From: Acidobacteriota bacterium
GTDB taxonomy: Bacteria > Acidobacteriota > Terriglobia > UBA7540
Assembly (NCBI GenBank): GCA_902812465.1
Contig: CADDZE010000040.1
Location: 1 to 33,876, forward strand
Reading direction: 5' to 3'
Length of the DNA stretch: 33,876 bases
Shown here one piece after another: positions 17,707 through 25,739 of this stretch (its first letter is position 1; the number at the start of each line of letters is the position of its first letter). The translations under genes and the position numbers were made by a program. The notes under the pieces are model-generated. The model was not told where the DNA came from. It worked only from the letters and a program-made list of their open reading frames with translations, and did no database searches.

Positions 17707-18657
17707 TCAGCTGAGGTACTGCAGTGTCTCCCGGATCAACCGCTCGGTGCCGGAAAACGGGTCGCTAAGCCGTACCTCCCATTCCATCGAAAAGTAACCC
17801 TTGTATCCGGCAGCTTGGGCGATATGGAACAAGCGCGGCAGGTCCACGTGGTACGTCTTGCCGCCAGCGCCGACCACTGCGTCCTTGACGTGGCACATGT
17901 TAAAAGCATGCTGAAACATGGCGGTCACCGCGCGGGCGTTGAATTCGGCGTCGCCGCCCTGCAGCGAGTTTCCGAAATCCGGCAGGGCGCGGAGGTAGGG
18001 ATTCCCGGCCTTCTCGATGACGTGAACGATCAGGAACGGGTCTTCATTCACCGGGGCGTCGTTTTCCAGAAGCACCACGATGTTCTTGGAAGCTCCGTAG
18101 TCGGCGAGCGCACCCAGGGTCTCAACCGCCAGGTCGACGTCCGGCTTCACGCCCGGCCGGGCCTCCAAGTGCTGCCGGACGCTCGGCGAGCCCACAACGG
18201 CGGCAATGTCGATCCAGCGTTTGCCGTACGCCACGGCCGCTTGTCGCACGGCGGAATCGGGATCCCAAAAGCGGCGGCCCGCCAGGCCCAGGTCGACGAG
18301 GTGCGAGCCCGCCGCCGCGACGGCTTGGCGGAACGCCTCCAGGTAAGCCAGCTCGGTCGATGCGAAGTGGTCCGCGAGGGGATTGATGTTGTAAACGCCA
18401 AAGCGGCTGGCGATCATGCCAGGAAAGTCCTTCAAGTCCATGCCCGGCTTTCGCGGATTGCGCCCGCGGTTGGTGGGACTCTCTATGAACTCACGGAAGG
18501 GATAGGACGTCACGGCCAACCGCTCGCGGGGAGCGGCCGGAAAGGCCAGCGAGGGCTGCTTGGCTTCGACCCGCGGGACGGCAGTCCGCGGAGCGAATAC
18601 CCCGGCGAGCAGCGGAAGATCCAGCAGGAACCGGCGCCGCGAAAGGCGGTACGACAT
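17707..18657 (-). CDS. Tat-exported sugar phosphate isomerase/epimerase-like TIM-barrel protein
   Basis: 316 residues. It begins with a Tat signal: SRRRFLLDLPLLAGVFAP, twin Arg followed by a hydrophobic core. The rest fits the xylose-isomerase-like TIM barrel: VTSYPFREF early, VLLENDAPVNED (Glu as a probable metal ligand), LPDFGN, CHVKDAV (His and Asp) and MEWEV at the end (Glu). These are the typical metal-ligand positions of the family. Such exported members are frequent in Acidobacteria and Planctomycetes, with mostly unknown substrates. The start ATG 18657 has GGAG about 8 bases upstream. It lies divergent from the 67-residue gene and convergent with the ROK kinase. Confidence 0.88.
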   Translation of the reverse strand: MSYRLSRRRFLLDLPLLAGVFAPRTAVPRVEAKQPSLAFPAAPRERLAVTSYPFREFIESPTNRGRNPRKPGMDLKDFPGMIASRFGVYNINPLADHFASTELAYLEAFRQAVAAAGSHLVDLGLAGRRFWDPDSAVRQAAVAYGKRWIDIAAVVGSPSVRQHLEARPGVKPDVDLAVETLGALADYGASKNIVVLLENDAPVNEDPFLIVHVIEKAGNPYLRALPDFGNSLQGGDAEFNARAVTAMFQHAFNMCHVKDAVVGAGGKTYHVDLPRLFHIAQAAGYKGYFSMEWEVRLSDPFSGTERLIRETLQYLS

Positions 18658-18835
18658 GGATTCACTCCAGGCAAGTCTCGGGAGGCATTTGTCGCCCCCT
18701 GAACAGCTTCGGATCCCTGGCGGATTCTATCGCCTTCTGCCGGTTTGTCAACGCTTGGATGCGGCGCCGACGACGCCCGAGGGTTCGCTGCGAGTCCGGC
18801 CCGGGGTAGAATGTCCGCTGGCAGACGGAGGCTCT

Positions 18836-19039
18836 ATGCGCGCCGATTGTGTGGAAGTCTCCTGGGACGCTGGAAAGAGCAAATGGATCGTGCGCATCGA
18901 GGCCGGCGAAGAAGTGGTACGCCGTGTGTTTGACGCACCCAAACATGGGGATGACGAGACGCTCCGCGCCGCAGCTCAGCGTACCGCACAGGGGGAAGGC
19001 TGCGAGCCCGACGTGGGCCAGATCACCGTGAAGCGGTGA
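18836..19039 (+). CDS. Small conserved-looking hypothetical protein, 67 residues
   Basis: MRADCVEVSWDAGKSKWIVR starts a compact soluble protein with a beta-strand-rich front half and a helical back half (DETLRAAAQRTAQGEG) ending in ITVKR. I do not recognise it with confidence. The pattern W-x-V near the front, an Ala-rich helix and a final strand recalls small DUF2188-like proteins, but that is a weak resemblance. The start is supported by GGAGG about 7 bases upstream of ATG 18836; the longer upstream frame lacks a good site. A TAGAAT hexamer at 18807-18812 could be its -10 box. Its 3' end overlaps the convergent toroid gene by 17 bases. Confidence 0.65.
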   Translation: MRADCVEVSWDAGKSKWIVRIEAGEEVVRRVFDAPKHGDDETLRAAAQRTAQGEGCEPDVGQITVKR

Positions 19040-20189
19040 CCTGGCCCGCGGCGGGGGCCGCGGCTTCAAAGCCGTTTCCCAGGCCGCACCCATAGAGCAG
19101 GTGAAAGAGGGTCATCACCTGTTGCCGGGGGTACGAACGGCGGTCCGCGAGAAGGCCGTAGTCGCCCTCCGAGAAGTTGAAGCTGCCGTCGGGCTTCTGG
19201 CGGTCCAAGAGCCGCGCGTAGCAACGCTGACTAGCTTCCGGGAAAGTGAGCAAGCCGCGCGCGGCAGCCTCGTGCAACGCAGCAGCGAGCACAGCGGTAT
19301 AAAAATCCACCTCCGGGCCCCCGCGCCGGCATCGCGAACAATCCGCGGCACAAGCGCCGTTCGGTTGAACACCTTGCTCGAGAAACAACGCGAGCTTCGC
19401 CAGGATGGATTGTATCCGCGCACCAGGCCGTAGCGCGTCGCACCATGCCAGCTTCAGAAACTGAAAGGCGTTGTACTGGAAGCAAAGATAGTGGGGACGG
19501 TCCTTTTCGTGCGTACCTGCCAGCGTGTAGGGCAGCTCGCCACTGGCTAACTGGGCCGCAGCGATGAAGTCGAGCAGGGGGTCTACGTGCTCCAGGAACC
19601 GCGCGTCACCCGTTGCACGCCACAGCCGGAGGAACAACCAGGCGGCTTCAACGGAGTTGTTGGTCACTTTGCCCCGCGGCTGGTCGAAGTAGTTGACCGC
19701 TTCCCCCGACGAGTGTTTCTGAAATCCGATACGGCGGACCAGGTAATCGTACCAGCGCCCGGCCCCGTCGAGATATTCCTTGCGTGGCTCGCGCTGGTAG
19801 CTGGCCAATAACCCGATGGCGGCCCAGTTGCCCTCCACCGTGGCCACCAAGTGCCGCCGCTCGGGCAGAGGATACGGCCAGAAGCCCGCCGAAGTCTGGC
19901 AGAGAAGAATGGCCTCTGTGGTCTGGATCGCGGCCTTCCGGTAGCGGGATTCTGCGGTGGCTTCGTGCAACGCCCAGTTGCAGAGAACCCAGTAGCCTTG
20001 CGACTGCATGAAGACATGGTGGTCGTGCCAAGGAAGAAACCGCAGATAGCTCTTGGCGAAGCGCCAAAGCCGCAGATTCAAGCGGACGCCAGGGTCTGGT
20101 CCGCGCAGCAGGCCGCCGCAAAGATGGCTTCGCCACAGGTGGGCGTAGAGGCGCTGGGCGGCGCGAAATAAGTCTTCCCGAGTGGGCAT
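19023..20189 (-). CDS. Alpha-helical toroid protein of unknown function, linked to a glycosyltransferase
   Basis: 388 residues, almost all alpha-helical, with repeated hairpin motifs such as TSAGFWPYPLPERRHLVATVE, LASGELPYTL and KPDGSFNFSEGDYGLL. The spacing resembles an (alpha/alpha) toroid, as in terpene cyclase-like or glycosidase-like six-hairpin proteins. A Cys cluster CAADCSRC could bind zinc. There is no signal peptide, so it is cytoplasmic. Conserved-looking His, Asp and Glu are spread through the repeats, but I cannot name a catalytic set. It follows the GT4 glycosyltransferase by 33 bases on the same strand, so a role in polysaccharide or glycolipid synthesis is plausible but inferred only from context. 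Confidence 0.75.
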   Translation of the reverse strand: MPTREDLFRAAQRLYAHLWRSHLCGGLLRGPDPGVRLNLRLWRFAKSYLRFLPWHDHHVFMQSQGYWVLCNWALHEATAESRYRKAAIQTTEAILLCQTSAGFWPYPLPERRHLVATVEGNWAAIGLLASYQREPRKEYLDGAGRWYDYLVRRIGFQKHSSGEAVNYFDQPRGKVTNNSVEAAWLFLRLWRATGDARFLEHVDPLLDFIAAAQLASGELPYTLAGTHEKDRPHYLCFQYNAFQFLKLAWCDALRPGARIQSILAKLALFLEQGVQPNGACAADCSRCRRGGPEVDFYTAVLAAALHEAAARGLLTFPEASQRCYARLLDRQKPDGSFNFSEGDYGLLADRRSYPRQQVMTLFHLLYGCGLGNGFEAAAPAAGQVTASR

Positions 20190-20222
20190 CGTCGCGATGA
20201 GGCGCTGGGCGGCCCAGGGAGA

Positions 20223-21269
20223 TCAAGACGAGCTTTTGCTGTTACGGCGCGCCAGAACTCTGGCATAGACCTGGCAAATCCTGGCAGCCGCTTGGGCCGA
20301 GGAGAAACGCTGGCTCACCCTTTCCCTTCCCAGCGTCCGCGTTCCTCGGCGGCAAACCTCGACCATCTTCTCCGCCATCGCCGCGGCATCGCGCGGCACA
20401 ATAAAACAGCCCTCCGTCATGCCCACGGCCTCGCGAACGTCGCCCACGTCCACCGAGACGACCGGCAGACCGACGGCCATGGCCTCCTTCACGATGTTCG
20501 GCGACCCTTCGGAGTGCGAGGCAAGCACCAGCAGGTCCGCCGCGTTCAAGTAGAGAGGCATCTCGCGGTGCGGCACGCGGTTGACTTGCAGCACTTCAAT
20601 GTTAGGCACGGCTTGGCGCGCACGGGCAACCGCTTCCTCGATCAGATCGTAGCGCTTGTTGGCAATTTGGGGATCGTAGGGGAAGAGCACTAGCTTCTTT
20701 CGGGGATCAAGGTGGAGGTGACTACGCGCCTCGGACTGCGGGAGGGGGCGAAACAGGTCCAAGTCAACCCCATTAGGAATCACCTCGGCTTGATCGAGGG
20801 CCAGCTTGGCTTGCATGGCCACACTCTTGACGATAACCGCGGCCGCCAGGCGCGACAGGACGAAGCTCGAAGCCTGGAACAGGCGGCCCACCAGGGTGAC
20901 GCGCCCCCGGCGGTCGCGGCGTCCGAGCACATCATCCCCCATGAAGGAAACTACCAGCGGCACGCGGCACTGGCATCGGGCCACCCAGCCGGACAAGCCA
21001 AAGTGGGCGTGCACCAGGTCGTACCTTTGTCGGCGGACGCACCGCCTGACTTCGCTGACGGCGCGCACGTAGTTCCAAAGCGACCGCCGCCCGTCGACGA
21101 AGAGGACCTCGTACTCAACGCCATGAGTTCGCAGCGACTCCATCTGGGCCTGGACCATGGCGCCGTACGCGGGGTTCTGCTCGGTTGGCCAAAGGTTGGT
21201 GACCACCAGCACGCGGCAGGCGGGGCGCGAGCGCGACTCATCCCCAGCTGCGCAGGTGGCAGCAGCCAT
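20223..21269 (-). CDS. GT4-family glycosyltransferase
   Basis: 348 residues of GT-B fold. The N-terminal domain carries VLVVTNLWPTEQNPAYGAMV and VHAHFGLSGWVA. The C-terminal nucleotide-sugar domain has VIPNGVDLDLFRP, KLVLFPYDPQIANKRYDL and the E-x7-E motif (EGSPNIVKEAMAVGLPVVSVDVGDVRE), typical of retaining GT4 enzymes. It would transfer a sugar from an activated donor to a polysaccharide, lipid or protein acceptor in the cytoplasm; donor and acceptor are unknown. Start ATG 21269 directly follows a TAA stop of a small upstream frame. The toroid gene follows. The two may be part of a small surface-glycan cassette that lacks polymerase and flippase genes here. Confidence 0.9.
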   Translation of the reverse strand: MAAATCAAGDESRSRPACRVLVVTNLWPTEQNPAYGAMVQAQMESLRTHGVEYEVLFVDGRRSLWNYVRAVSEVRRCVRRQRYDLVHAHFGLSGWVARCQCRVPLVVSFMGDDVLGRRDRRGRVTLVGRLFQASSFVLSRLAAAVIVKSVAMQAKLALDQAEVIPNGVDLDLFRPLPQSEARSHLHLDPRKKLVLFPYDPQIANKRYDLIEEAVARARQAVPNIEVLQVNRVPHREMPLYLNAADLLVLASHSEGSPNIVKEAMAVGLPVVSVDVGDVREAVGMTEGCFIVPRDAAAMAEKMVEVCRRGTRTLGRERVSQRFSSAQAAARICQVYARVLARRNSKSSS

Positions 21270-21392
21270 TTACATCAGCACCGGACACTTCGACGGGTCC
21301 TGCAGCGGCACGCCTAGTTCGAGAGCATGCAGCACGTCATTCCAAACGGGCTGCAGCCTCGCCGCATCGTCTGCCCAGAAATCGAAGGTCAT
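21270..21392 (-). CDS. Possible small ORF abutting the glycosyltransferase start
   Basis: A 40-residue frame beginning MTFDFWADDAARLQPVWNDV and ending PSKCPVLM, with TAA touching the glycosyltransferase ATG without a gap. Its amino acid mix looks protein-like, and the position suggests translational coupling. The frame is open upstream to 21485, but that part contains a GC hairpin (21427-21444), so I prefer the internal ATG, which has AGGTG close by. It could also be the C-terminal remnant of a lost gene. Function unknown. Confidence 0.3.
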   Translation of the reverse strand: MTFDFWADDAARLQPVWNDVLHALELGVPLQDPSKCPVLM

Positions 21393-21589
21393 CAGCACCT
21401 GCACGGTTTGGCACGCCGCGTGTGGTCCTCCCCTTGGGGGGAGGGTCGTCCTTTTCCACGCTGCCATGAAGTTCCATTGTTCCACCGCCTCGGCGCGAGG
21501 GCAAGTACGCTGAGAGGCACCGGCATGAGGGCGGCGTTAACCTCTGCCGGTCCTCCGCACGCGCAGCAGGCCGCGCAGACGAGGAGTGG

Positions 21590-21618
21590 TTGACAAGGCC
21601 GAGCCTTCAGGATATGAG
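21590..21618 (+). promoter_or_regulatory. Sigma70-type promoter of the histidine operon
   Basis: TTGACA at 21590-21595 is a perfect -35. After a 17-base spacer, TATGAG at 21613-21618 matches four of six -10 positions. Transcription would start near 21625. It lies 196 bases before hisI and just ahead of the attenuator-like structures. Confidence 0.6.
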
Positions 21619-21629
21619 TAGATGTGTCC

Positions 21630-21707
21630 ATGCGAGGCTCGCTAATATATCGCCATCGGCGCCTAAGCCATCAGGCGCAGTGTCAGCGGGCCCCGTTGGC
21701 AAGCTGA
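21630..21707 (+). CDS. Candidate his leader peptide, 25 residues
   Basis: The frame ATG 21630 to TGA 21705-21707 encodes 25 residues, including IYRHRRLSHQ with two His (codons at 21654 and 21669). The start lies about 5 bases after the predicted transcription start, so translation would be near-leaderless; there is no ribosome binding site. It ends between the two arms of the antiterminator-like stem, as a regulatory leader would. Classical his leaders have many more His codons, so this is tentative. An alternative 7-residue frame starts at 21622. Confidence 0.3.
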   Translation: MRGSLIYRHRRLSHQAQCQRAPLAS

Positions 21708-21772
21708 TTCAGAGATCAGTCAAAGCAGCCGGGCCCGCTGATAAAGACAGATCGGCGGGCCTTTGTTATTTT
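21659..21772 (+). promoter_or_regulatory. Attenuator-like RNA leader of the histidine operon
   Basis: Three stems can form. First, a small hairpin pairs 21659-21664 with 21673-21678 (GCGCCT/AGGCGC). Second, an antiterminator-like stem pairs 21681-21693 with 21731-21743 (13 pairs, one G-U). Third, a terminator stem pairs 21731-21742 with 21751-21762. Stems two and three share 21731-21742 and exclude each other. The logic resembles amino-acid operon attenuation. No T-box consensus was seen. Whether a ribosome, a protein or a small molecule controls the switch is not visible. Confidence 0.65.
21731..21772 (+). terminator. Intrinsic terminator upstream of hisI (attenuator terminator)
   Basis: GGGCCCGCTGAT (21731-21742) pairs with ATCGGCGGGCCT (21751-21762) around an 8-base loop, giving 12 pairs including two G-U. 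It is followed by TTTGTTATTTT. This is the classic intrinsic terminator form, placed 19 bases before the hisI start codon. Confidence 0.75.
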
Positions 21773-21790
21773 GGGACCGGAAGAAAGCGG

Positions 21791-22168
21791 ATGATCATGC
21801 TCAAAGAATCGTTGGTTCCAGCTATTGTTCAAGATTTCGCCAGCGGGGAGATACTTATGCTGGGTTATATGAACCAGGAGGCGCTGGACCATACCCTTGG
21901 CTCCGGCCAGGTTACCTTCTTCAGCCGGAGCCGCCAGCGTCTGTGGACGAAGGGGGAGACTTCCGGCCACCGGCTGCGGGTCCGCGAAGTGCGGGTGGAC
22001 TGCGACGGTGACGCGCTGCTGGTCCGCGCACAACTAGAAGGCCCGGGCTGCTGCCATCTGGGCTATCGTTCGTGTTTCTTCCGCCGGCTGACGCCAGCCG
22101 GCGAAGAGGTGGTGGCGGAACGCGAGTTCGATCCTGAGAGGGTGTACCCGGATTCGGAGCGCGCATGA
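21791..22168 (+). CDS. hisI: Phosphoribosyl-AMP cyclohydrolase
   Basis: 125 residues; step three of histidine synthesis, opening the purine ring of PR-AMP. The metal-binding motif DCDGD and the Cys motif [15 protein letters not shown] are intact, as are [18 protein letters not shown]. Length matches the stand-alone cyclohydrolase; there is no fused HisE pyrophosphatase domain. I chose ATG 21791, with a second ATG at 21797; the open frame continues upstream through the terminator but that part is leader RNA, not protein. It is the first gene of the operon and its stop overlaps the hisG start by 4 bases (ATGA). Confidence 0.93.
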   Translation: MIMLKESLVPAIVQDFASGEILMLGYMNQEALDHTLGSGQVTFFSRSRQRLWTKGETSGHRLRVREVRVDCDGDALLVRAQLEGPGCCHLGYRSCFFRRLTPAGEEVVAEREFDPERVYPDSERA

Positions 22169-23034
22169 AGCTGAAGCTGGGACTGCCCAAGGGGAGCTTG
22201 CAAGAAGCGTCGCTGAACCTCTTTCGGCGCGCGGGATTCGAAATTGTCGTCCATCCGCGTTCCTATTTTCCCCGCATCGACGACGAGGAGATCGAGTGCA
22301 TGCTGATTCGCGCCCAGGAGATGGCGCGTTACGTCGAGGATGGCGTACTCGATGCCGGCCTCACCGGTAAGGACTGGATTCTCGAGCACGGTGGCGACCT
22401 CCACGAAGTCGCCGATTTGATCTATTCGAAGCAAACGATGGGCAAGGTGCGCTGGGTGCTAGCCGTACCCGAGGAGTCACCCGTCCAAACTGTCCGCGAC
22501 CTCGAGGGCAAGATCATCGCCACCGAGCTGGTGAAAGTCACCGAGCGCTATCTCGCCGAGCGTGGTGTGACGGCCAAGGTTGAGTTTTCGTGGGGCGCCA
22601 CAGAAGTGAAGCCCCCAGTGCTGGCAGACGCCATCGTCGAAGTGACGGAAACCGGTTCTTCCCTGCGGGCCAATGGGCTGCGCATTGTCGAGACGGTGCT
22701 CGAGTCCAACACCAAGCTGATCGCCAACCATGCTGCGTGGGCTGACCCGTGGAAGCGCCAAAAGATCGAAACCTTGGTGATGTTGCTTCATGGAGCCATC
22801 GAGGCAGCAGGAAAGGTCGGGCTGATGCTTAACGTCCGGCGTGCCGACCTGCCCGGCGTCCTGGCAGTACTCCCCGCACTGAAGCGCCCCACCATCTCCG
22901 AGCTGAGCGAGCCCGAGTGGGTGGCCGTCAACACCGTAATTGAGGAAAAAACCGTTAGGGAGATCATCCCCCGCCTCAAGGCTGCAAAGGCGCAGGGCAT
23001 TGTCGAGTACCCGTTAAATAAGATCGTGATGTGA
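22165..23034 (+). CDS. hisG: ATP phosphoribosyltransferase, long form
   Basis: 289 residues; the first and committed step, joining ATP and PRPP. The N terminus [19 protein letters not shown], the central [10 protein letters not shown] and the PRPP-binding segment [17 protein letters not shown] are typical. The C-terminal about 75 residues (from [13 protein letters not shown] to PLNKIVM) form the ACT-like regulatory domain of long-form HisG, so feedback inhibition by histidine is expected and no HisZ is required. Start ATG overlaps the hisI stop. The usual tight spacing of the operon is broken after this gene by 271 bases carrying two direct repeats. Confidence 0.94.
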   Translation: MKLKLGLPKGSLQEASLNLFRRAGFEIVVHPRSYFPRIDDEEIECMLIRAQEMARYVEDGVLDAGLTGKDWILEHGGDLHEVADLIYSKQTMGKVRWVLAVPEESPVQTVRDLEGKIIATELVKVTERYLAERGVTAKVEFSWGATEVKPPVLADAIVEVTETGSSLRANGLRIVETVLESNTKLIANHAAWADPWKRQKIETLVMLLHGAIEAAGKVGLMLNVRRADLPGVLAVLPALKRPTISELSEPEWVAVNTVIEEKTVREIIPRLKAAKAQGIVEYPLNKIVM

Positions 23035-23165
23035 GTCGAGGAGCGACCCTAGCGTTTACATCTCAGACGAGTCGGACAATACATCCGCAGGTATACAATT
23101 CTTCGGACCGCCCGGGGCGAGGTCACAACAAGCCGAAGGGTTTCACGGGTCGCAGTACACCAAAT

Positions 23166-23187
23166 TTAAGGAACGAAGCCACCAAGT
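23166..23187 (+). repeat. Direct repeat, copy 1
   Basis: First copy of a 22-base sequence beginning TTAAGGAACGAAGCCACC; the match continues weakly into a following TTGAAAA. It lies in the hisG-hisD gap. The second copy begins exactly 120 bases further on. Confidence 0.85.
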
Positions 23188-23285
23188 TGTTGAAAACACG
23201 ACGAGGCGAGGTAATACTCTCGAGACCTGCGGCAAGGGCGGTCCCTCTTTCCGCAGTCCAAGATCGCAAGTTCAAATCATAAAAC

Positions 23286-23307
23286 TTAAGGAACGAAGCC
23301 ACCAAGT
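23286..23307 (+). repeat. Direct repeat, copy 2
   Basis: Identical over 22 bases to copy 1, followed again by an A-rich TTGAAAA stretch. It runs into the proposed GTG start of hisD at 23306, so the first hisD codons may be repeat-derived. On the minus strand both copies translate to LVASFLKF within one open frame, an accident of the duplication. Confidence 0.85.
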
Positions 23308-24622
23308 GATTGAAAATAAAGGATCGCGCAGTCGTGATGAGCACCGCGGGACGTTGAAGATTGTTCCCGCCTCCAGCAGCCGATTCCGCAAACTCCAGGC
23401 GTGCCGCACGACATTTTGGGCAGACGCTGAAGAGACCGCCAGCCGGATTCTAGAGGATGTACGCCGCCGGGGTGACCGTGCCCTGATCGACTGGACACGG
23501 CGCCTGGACGGCATTGATCTAACCCGGCAGGGCTTTGAGGTCAACCGGAAAGAGATCGATAAGGCATGCGGCCAGTGTCCTCGCGGGTTTCTTGCTGCAC
23601 TGAAGAGTGCGGCGCGGAACATCCGTCGGGTGGCCCGGCAGCAGGTGCCGCGCACCTGGTGTATCCACACCGCGCGCGGCGTCACTATCCGACAGGTGGT
23701 GAAACCCTTGGAACGCGTCGCCTGCTACGTGCCGGGGGGGCGCTTTCCCTTACCCTCGACCGTTCTGATGAGCGTGATCCCTGCGCAGGAAGCGGGCGTC
23801 CGGGAGGTGATCCTGGCATCGCCGAGGCCCTCCCCGCCCGTCCTTGCGGCCGCGAGCCTCCTCGGGGTGAAGCGGATCTTCAGGCTGGGCGGGGCGCAAG
23901 CCATCGCCGCATTTGCCTACGGCACGGAGAGCGTGCCGCGTGCCGAAAAGATCGTTGGACCCGGTAACCGCTACGTGGCGGCAGCTAAAAAGCTGGTGGC
24001 GGGCGAGTGCGGCATCGACTTTGTAGCTGGCCCGACCGAGCTCGTCGTGGCCGGAGGCTGCGGCCGCCCCGAATGGATTGCCGCGGACCTGGTGGCTCAG
24101 GCCGAGCATGACCCGGATGCGATGTCGCTCTTCATCACGCCCTCGCGGCCACTGGCGGCGCAGGTTCAGGCAGAGGTCAGGAGCTTACTGAGCCGCCTCG
24201 ATCTGCCAGTGGCCGCTGCCGCTTTGCGGCAGCAGGGGGCAATCATCCTGACTCACAGCCTTTCGGAGACGATCGAGTGTTGCAACCGGCTGGCACCAGA
24301 GCACCTCGTACTCCTGGATGACGCCGCTCCTTATCTCGCACGGGTAGCCTCCGCCGGCTCGATTTTCCTCGGCCGCTATGGCGCCGTTGCAGCCGGCGAT
24401 TACGCCTCGGGCAGCAACCACATTCTCCCCACCGGTGGAGCCGCCCGGGTGCGGGGAGGGCTGAGTGCCGCCGACTTCGTCAAGGCGATCACCGTTCAGC
24501 GTTTGTCACGCTACGGTCTGGCGCGCTTGCAGCGCACGATTCTCACGCTGGCAGAGGTGGAAGGCCTGAGAGGGCACGCACACTCTGTGCGGGCGAGGTT
24601 CACGCATGCGCATCACGGTTAA
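23306..24622 (+). CDS. hisD: Histidinol dehydrogenase
   Basis: Up to 438 residues; the two NAD-dependent final oxidations from histidinol to histidine. Visible motifs: YVPGGRFPLPSTVLM, the NAD region RLGGAQAIAAFAYGTESVPR, GPGNRYVAAAKK, AGPTELVV, the zinc-linked QAEHDPDA, catalytic APEHL, GDYASGSNHILPT and GHAHSVRAR. The start is uncertain. GTG 23306 is the first available start but lies within repeat copy 2 and has a poor ribosome site. TTG 23354 (422 residues, beginning MKIVPASSSRF) agrees better with normal HisD N termini. The stop overlaps hisC by 17 bases. Confidence 0.92.
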   Translation: MIENKGSRSRDEHRGTLKIVPASSSRFRKLQACRTTFWADAEETASRILEDVRRRGDRALIDWTRRLDGIDLTRQGFEVNRKEIDKACGQCPRGFLAALKSAARNIRRVARQQVPRTWCIHTARGVTIRQVVKPLERVACYVPGGRFPLPSTVLMSVIPAQEAGVREVILASPRPSPPVLAAASLLGVKRIFRLGGAQAIAAFAYGTESVPRAEKIVGPGNRYVAAAKKLVAGECGIDFVAGPTELVVAGGCGRPEWIAADLVAQAEHDPDAMSLFITPSRPLAAQVQAEVRSLLSRLDLPVAAAALRQQGAIILTHSLSETIECCNRLAPEHLVLLDDAAPYLARVASAGSIFLGRYGAVAAGDYASGSNHILPTGGAARVRGGLSAADFVKAITVQRLSRYGLARLQRTILTLAEVEGLRGHAHSVRARFTHAHHG

Positions 24623-25739
24623 GCCACGCGCCGCCATTGGCCGCCTGCCGACCTACCGCCCGCCCGAAGAAGGCCGCGTGGGCAAGCTGCGCCTGGATTT
24701 TAATGAGAACACGCTGGGCTGCGCCCCCGGCGTGGTGCGGGAAGTGCGCCGCATCCTGACAGCGGAATGGCTTGCGTGCTATCCGGAATACGAATGCGGC
24801 CGCCAGGCCCTGGCTTCCTATTACGGCGTTTCGCCCAGCGAGCTGCTGCTGACCAACGGCGTGGACGACGCCATCAAGCTCATTTGCGATACCTTCGTCA
24901 GCCCCGGCGATGTGCTAGTCACGCTCGCGCCGACGTTTCCCATCTACCAGTTCTTCCACCAGCTGGCCGGCGGCCGCACCAGAATCGTGCGCTACGACCA
25001 GCATCTCCGTTTAACCGGCGAGAAGGTGCTCAAGGCCCTCGAACGCAGGACTCGCTGGGTCGCGCTGGCCAATCCCAACAACCCTACTGGCACGTTGATG
25101 GCCAAGAGTGACATCGAAGCGATTCTCCGCGCCGCGCCCCGCACCCTGGTGCTGGTGGACGAGGCTTACTTTGACTTCTCGGGCGAAACCGTGCTGCCCT
25201 GGATTAGGAAATTCCCCAATCTGGTGGTTTCGCGCACTTTCTCCAAGGGTTTCGGGCTGGCGGGGTTGCGGCTGGGCGTATTACTGGCTCAGGCGGGTCT
25301 TATCGCCGACCTGCGCCGGGCACACGCTGCCTTCCCCGTGAATTCGGTGGCCGTAGCCTGCGCGCTGGCGGCTATCCGCCACGAGGACTATGTTCGCCGC
25401 TACGCGCGAGCGGTACGCACCAGCCGCGCGATGCTGTGCCAGTACTTGGACGCACTGGGTGTCACCTATGCGCCGAGCGCCACCAATTTCGTGCTGGTAC
25501 GGTTCGGCGAGCGCTCGCCGGAAATCGCGCGCCGTCTTCGCCTGGAGAATATTCTGGTGCGCGACTGGAGCTATGATCCGTCCCTGCGCAGCTACCTGCG
25601 TATCACGCTGGGCACGGCTAGCCAGACTCGGCGGCTGATTGCGGCGCTAGCACGGCAACAGCACCTGATGGACACACGCGACGGCGACGGCGGGTGGCGC
25701 CGCTTCACTCGCTATTCGTCCACTGGATACTTCGCATGA
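24606..25739 (+). CDS. hisC: Histidinol-phosphate aminotransferase
   Basis: 377 residues; a PLP-dependent class II aminotransferase that converts imidazole acetol phosphate to histidinol phosphate using glutamate. Seen: [11 protein letters not shown] near the N terminus, [31 protein letters not shown] and the PLP lysine in [16 protein letters not shown]. The final Arg region [14 protein letters not shown] is also present. The gene overlaps hisD by 17 bases and its stop overlaps hisB in ATGA, so translation is likely coupled. Confidence 0.93.
   Translation: MRITVKPRAAIGRLPTYRPPEEGRVGKLRLDFNENTLGCAPGVVREVRRILTAEWLACYPEYECGRQALASYYGVSPSELLLTNGVDDAIKLICDTFVSPGDVLVTLAPTFPIYQFFHQLAGGRTRIVRYDQHLRLTGEKVLKALERRTRWVALANPNNPTGTLMAKSDIEAILRAAPRTLVLVDEAYFDFSGETVLPWIRKFPNLVVSRTFSKGFGLAGLRLGVLLAQAGLIADLRRAHAAFPVNSVAVACALAAIRHEDYVRRYARAVRTSRAMLCQYLDALGVTYAPSATNFVLVRFGERSPEIARRLRLENILVRDWSYDPSLRSYLRITLGTASQTRRLIAALARQQHLMDTRDGDGGWRRFTRYSSTGYFA

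Noticed and set aside
21427-21444. CCTCCCC-TTGG-GGGGAGG hairpin, considered as a terminator
   Set aside because: It lacks a proper U-tract directly after the stem on either strand and may be just a GC palindrome or repeat fragment.
21625-21790. T-box riboswitch upstream of hisI
   Set aside because: The conserved T-box sequence and specifier-loop layout are not visible, and the leader is too short for a normal T-box.
23031-23282. 83-codon frame overlapping the hisG stop by GTGA
   Set aside because: The position is attractive, but the protein is Ser/Arg/Thr-rich without fold features and runs through repeat copy 1. It is more likely repeat-containing non-coding DNA.
23123-23344. Minus-strand 73-codon frame with a duplicated LVASFLKF peptide
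   Set aside because: The peptide duplication is explained by the DNA direct repeats. There is no ribosome site and no other support.
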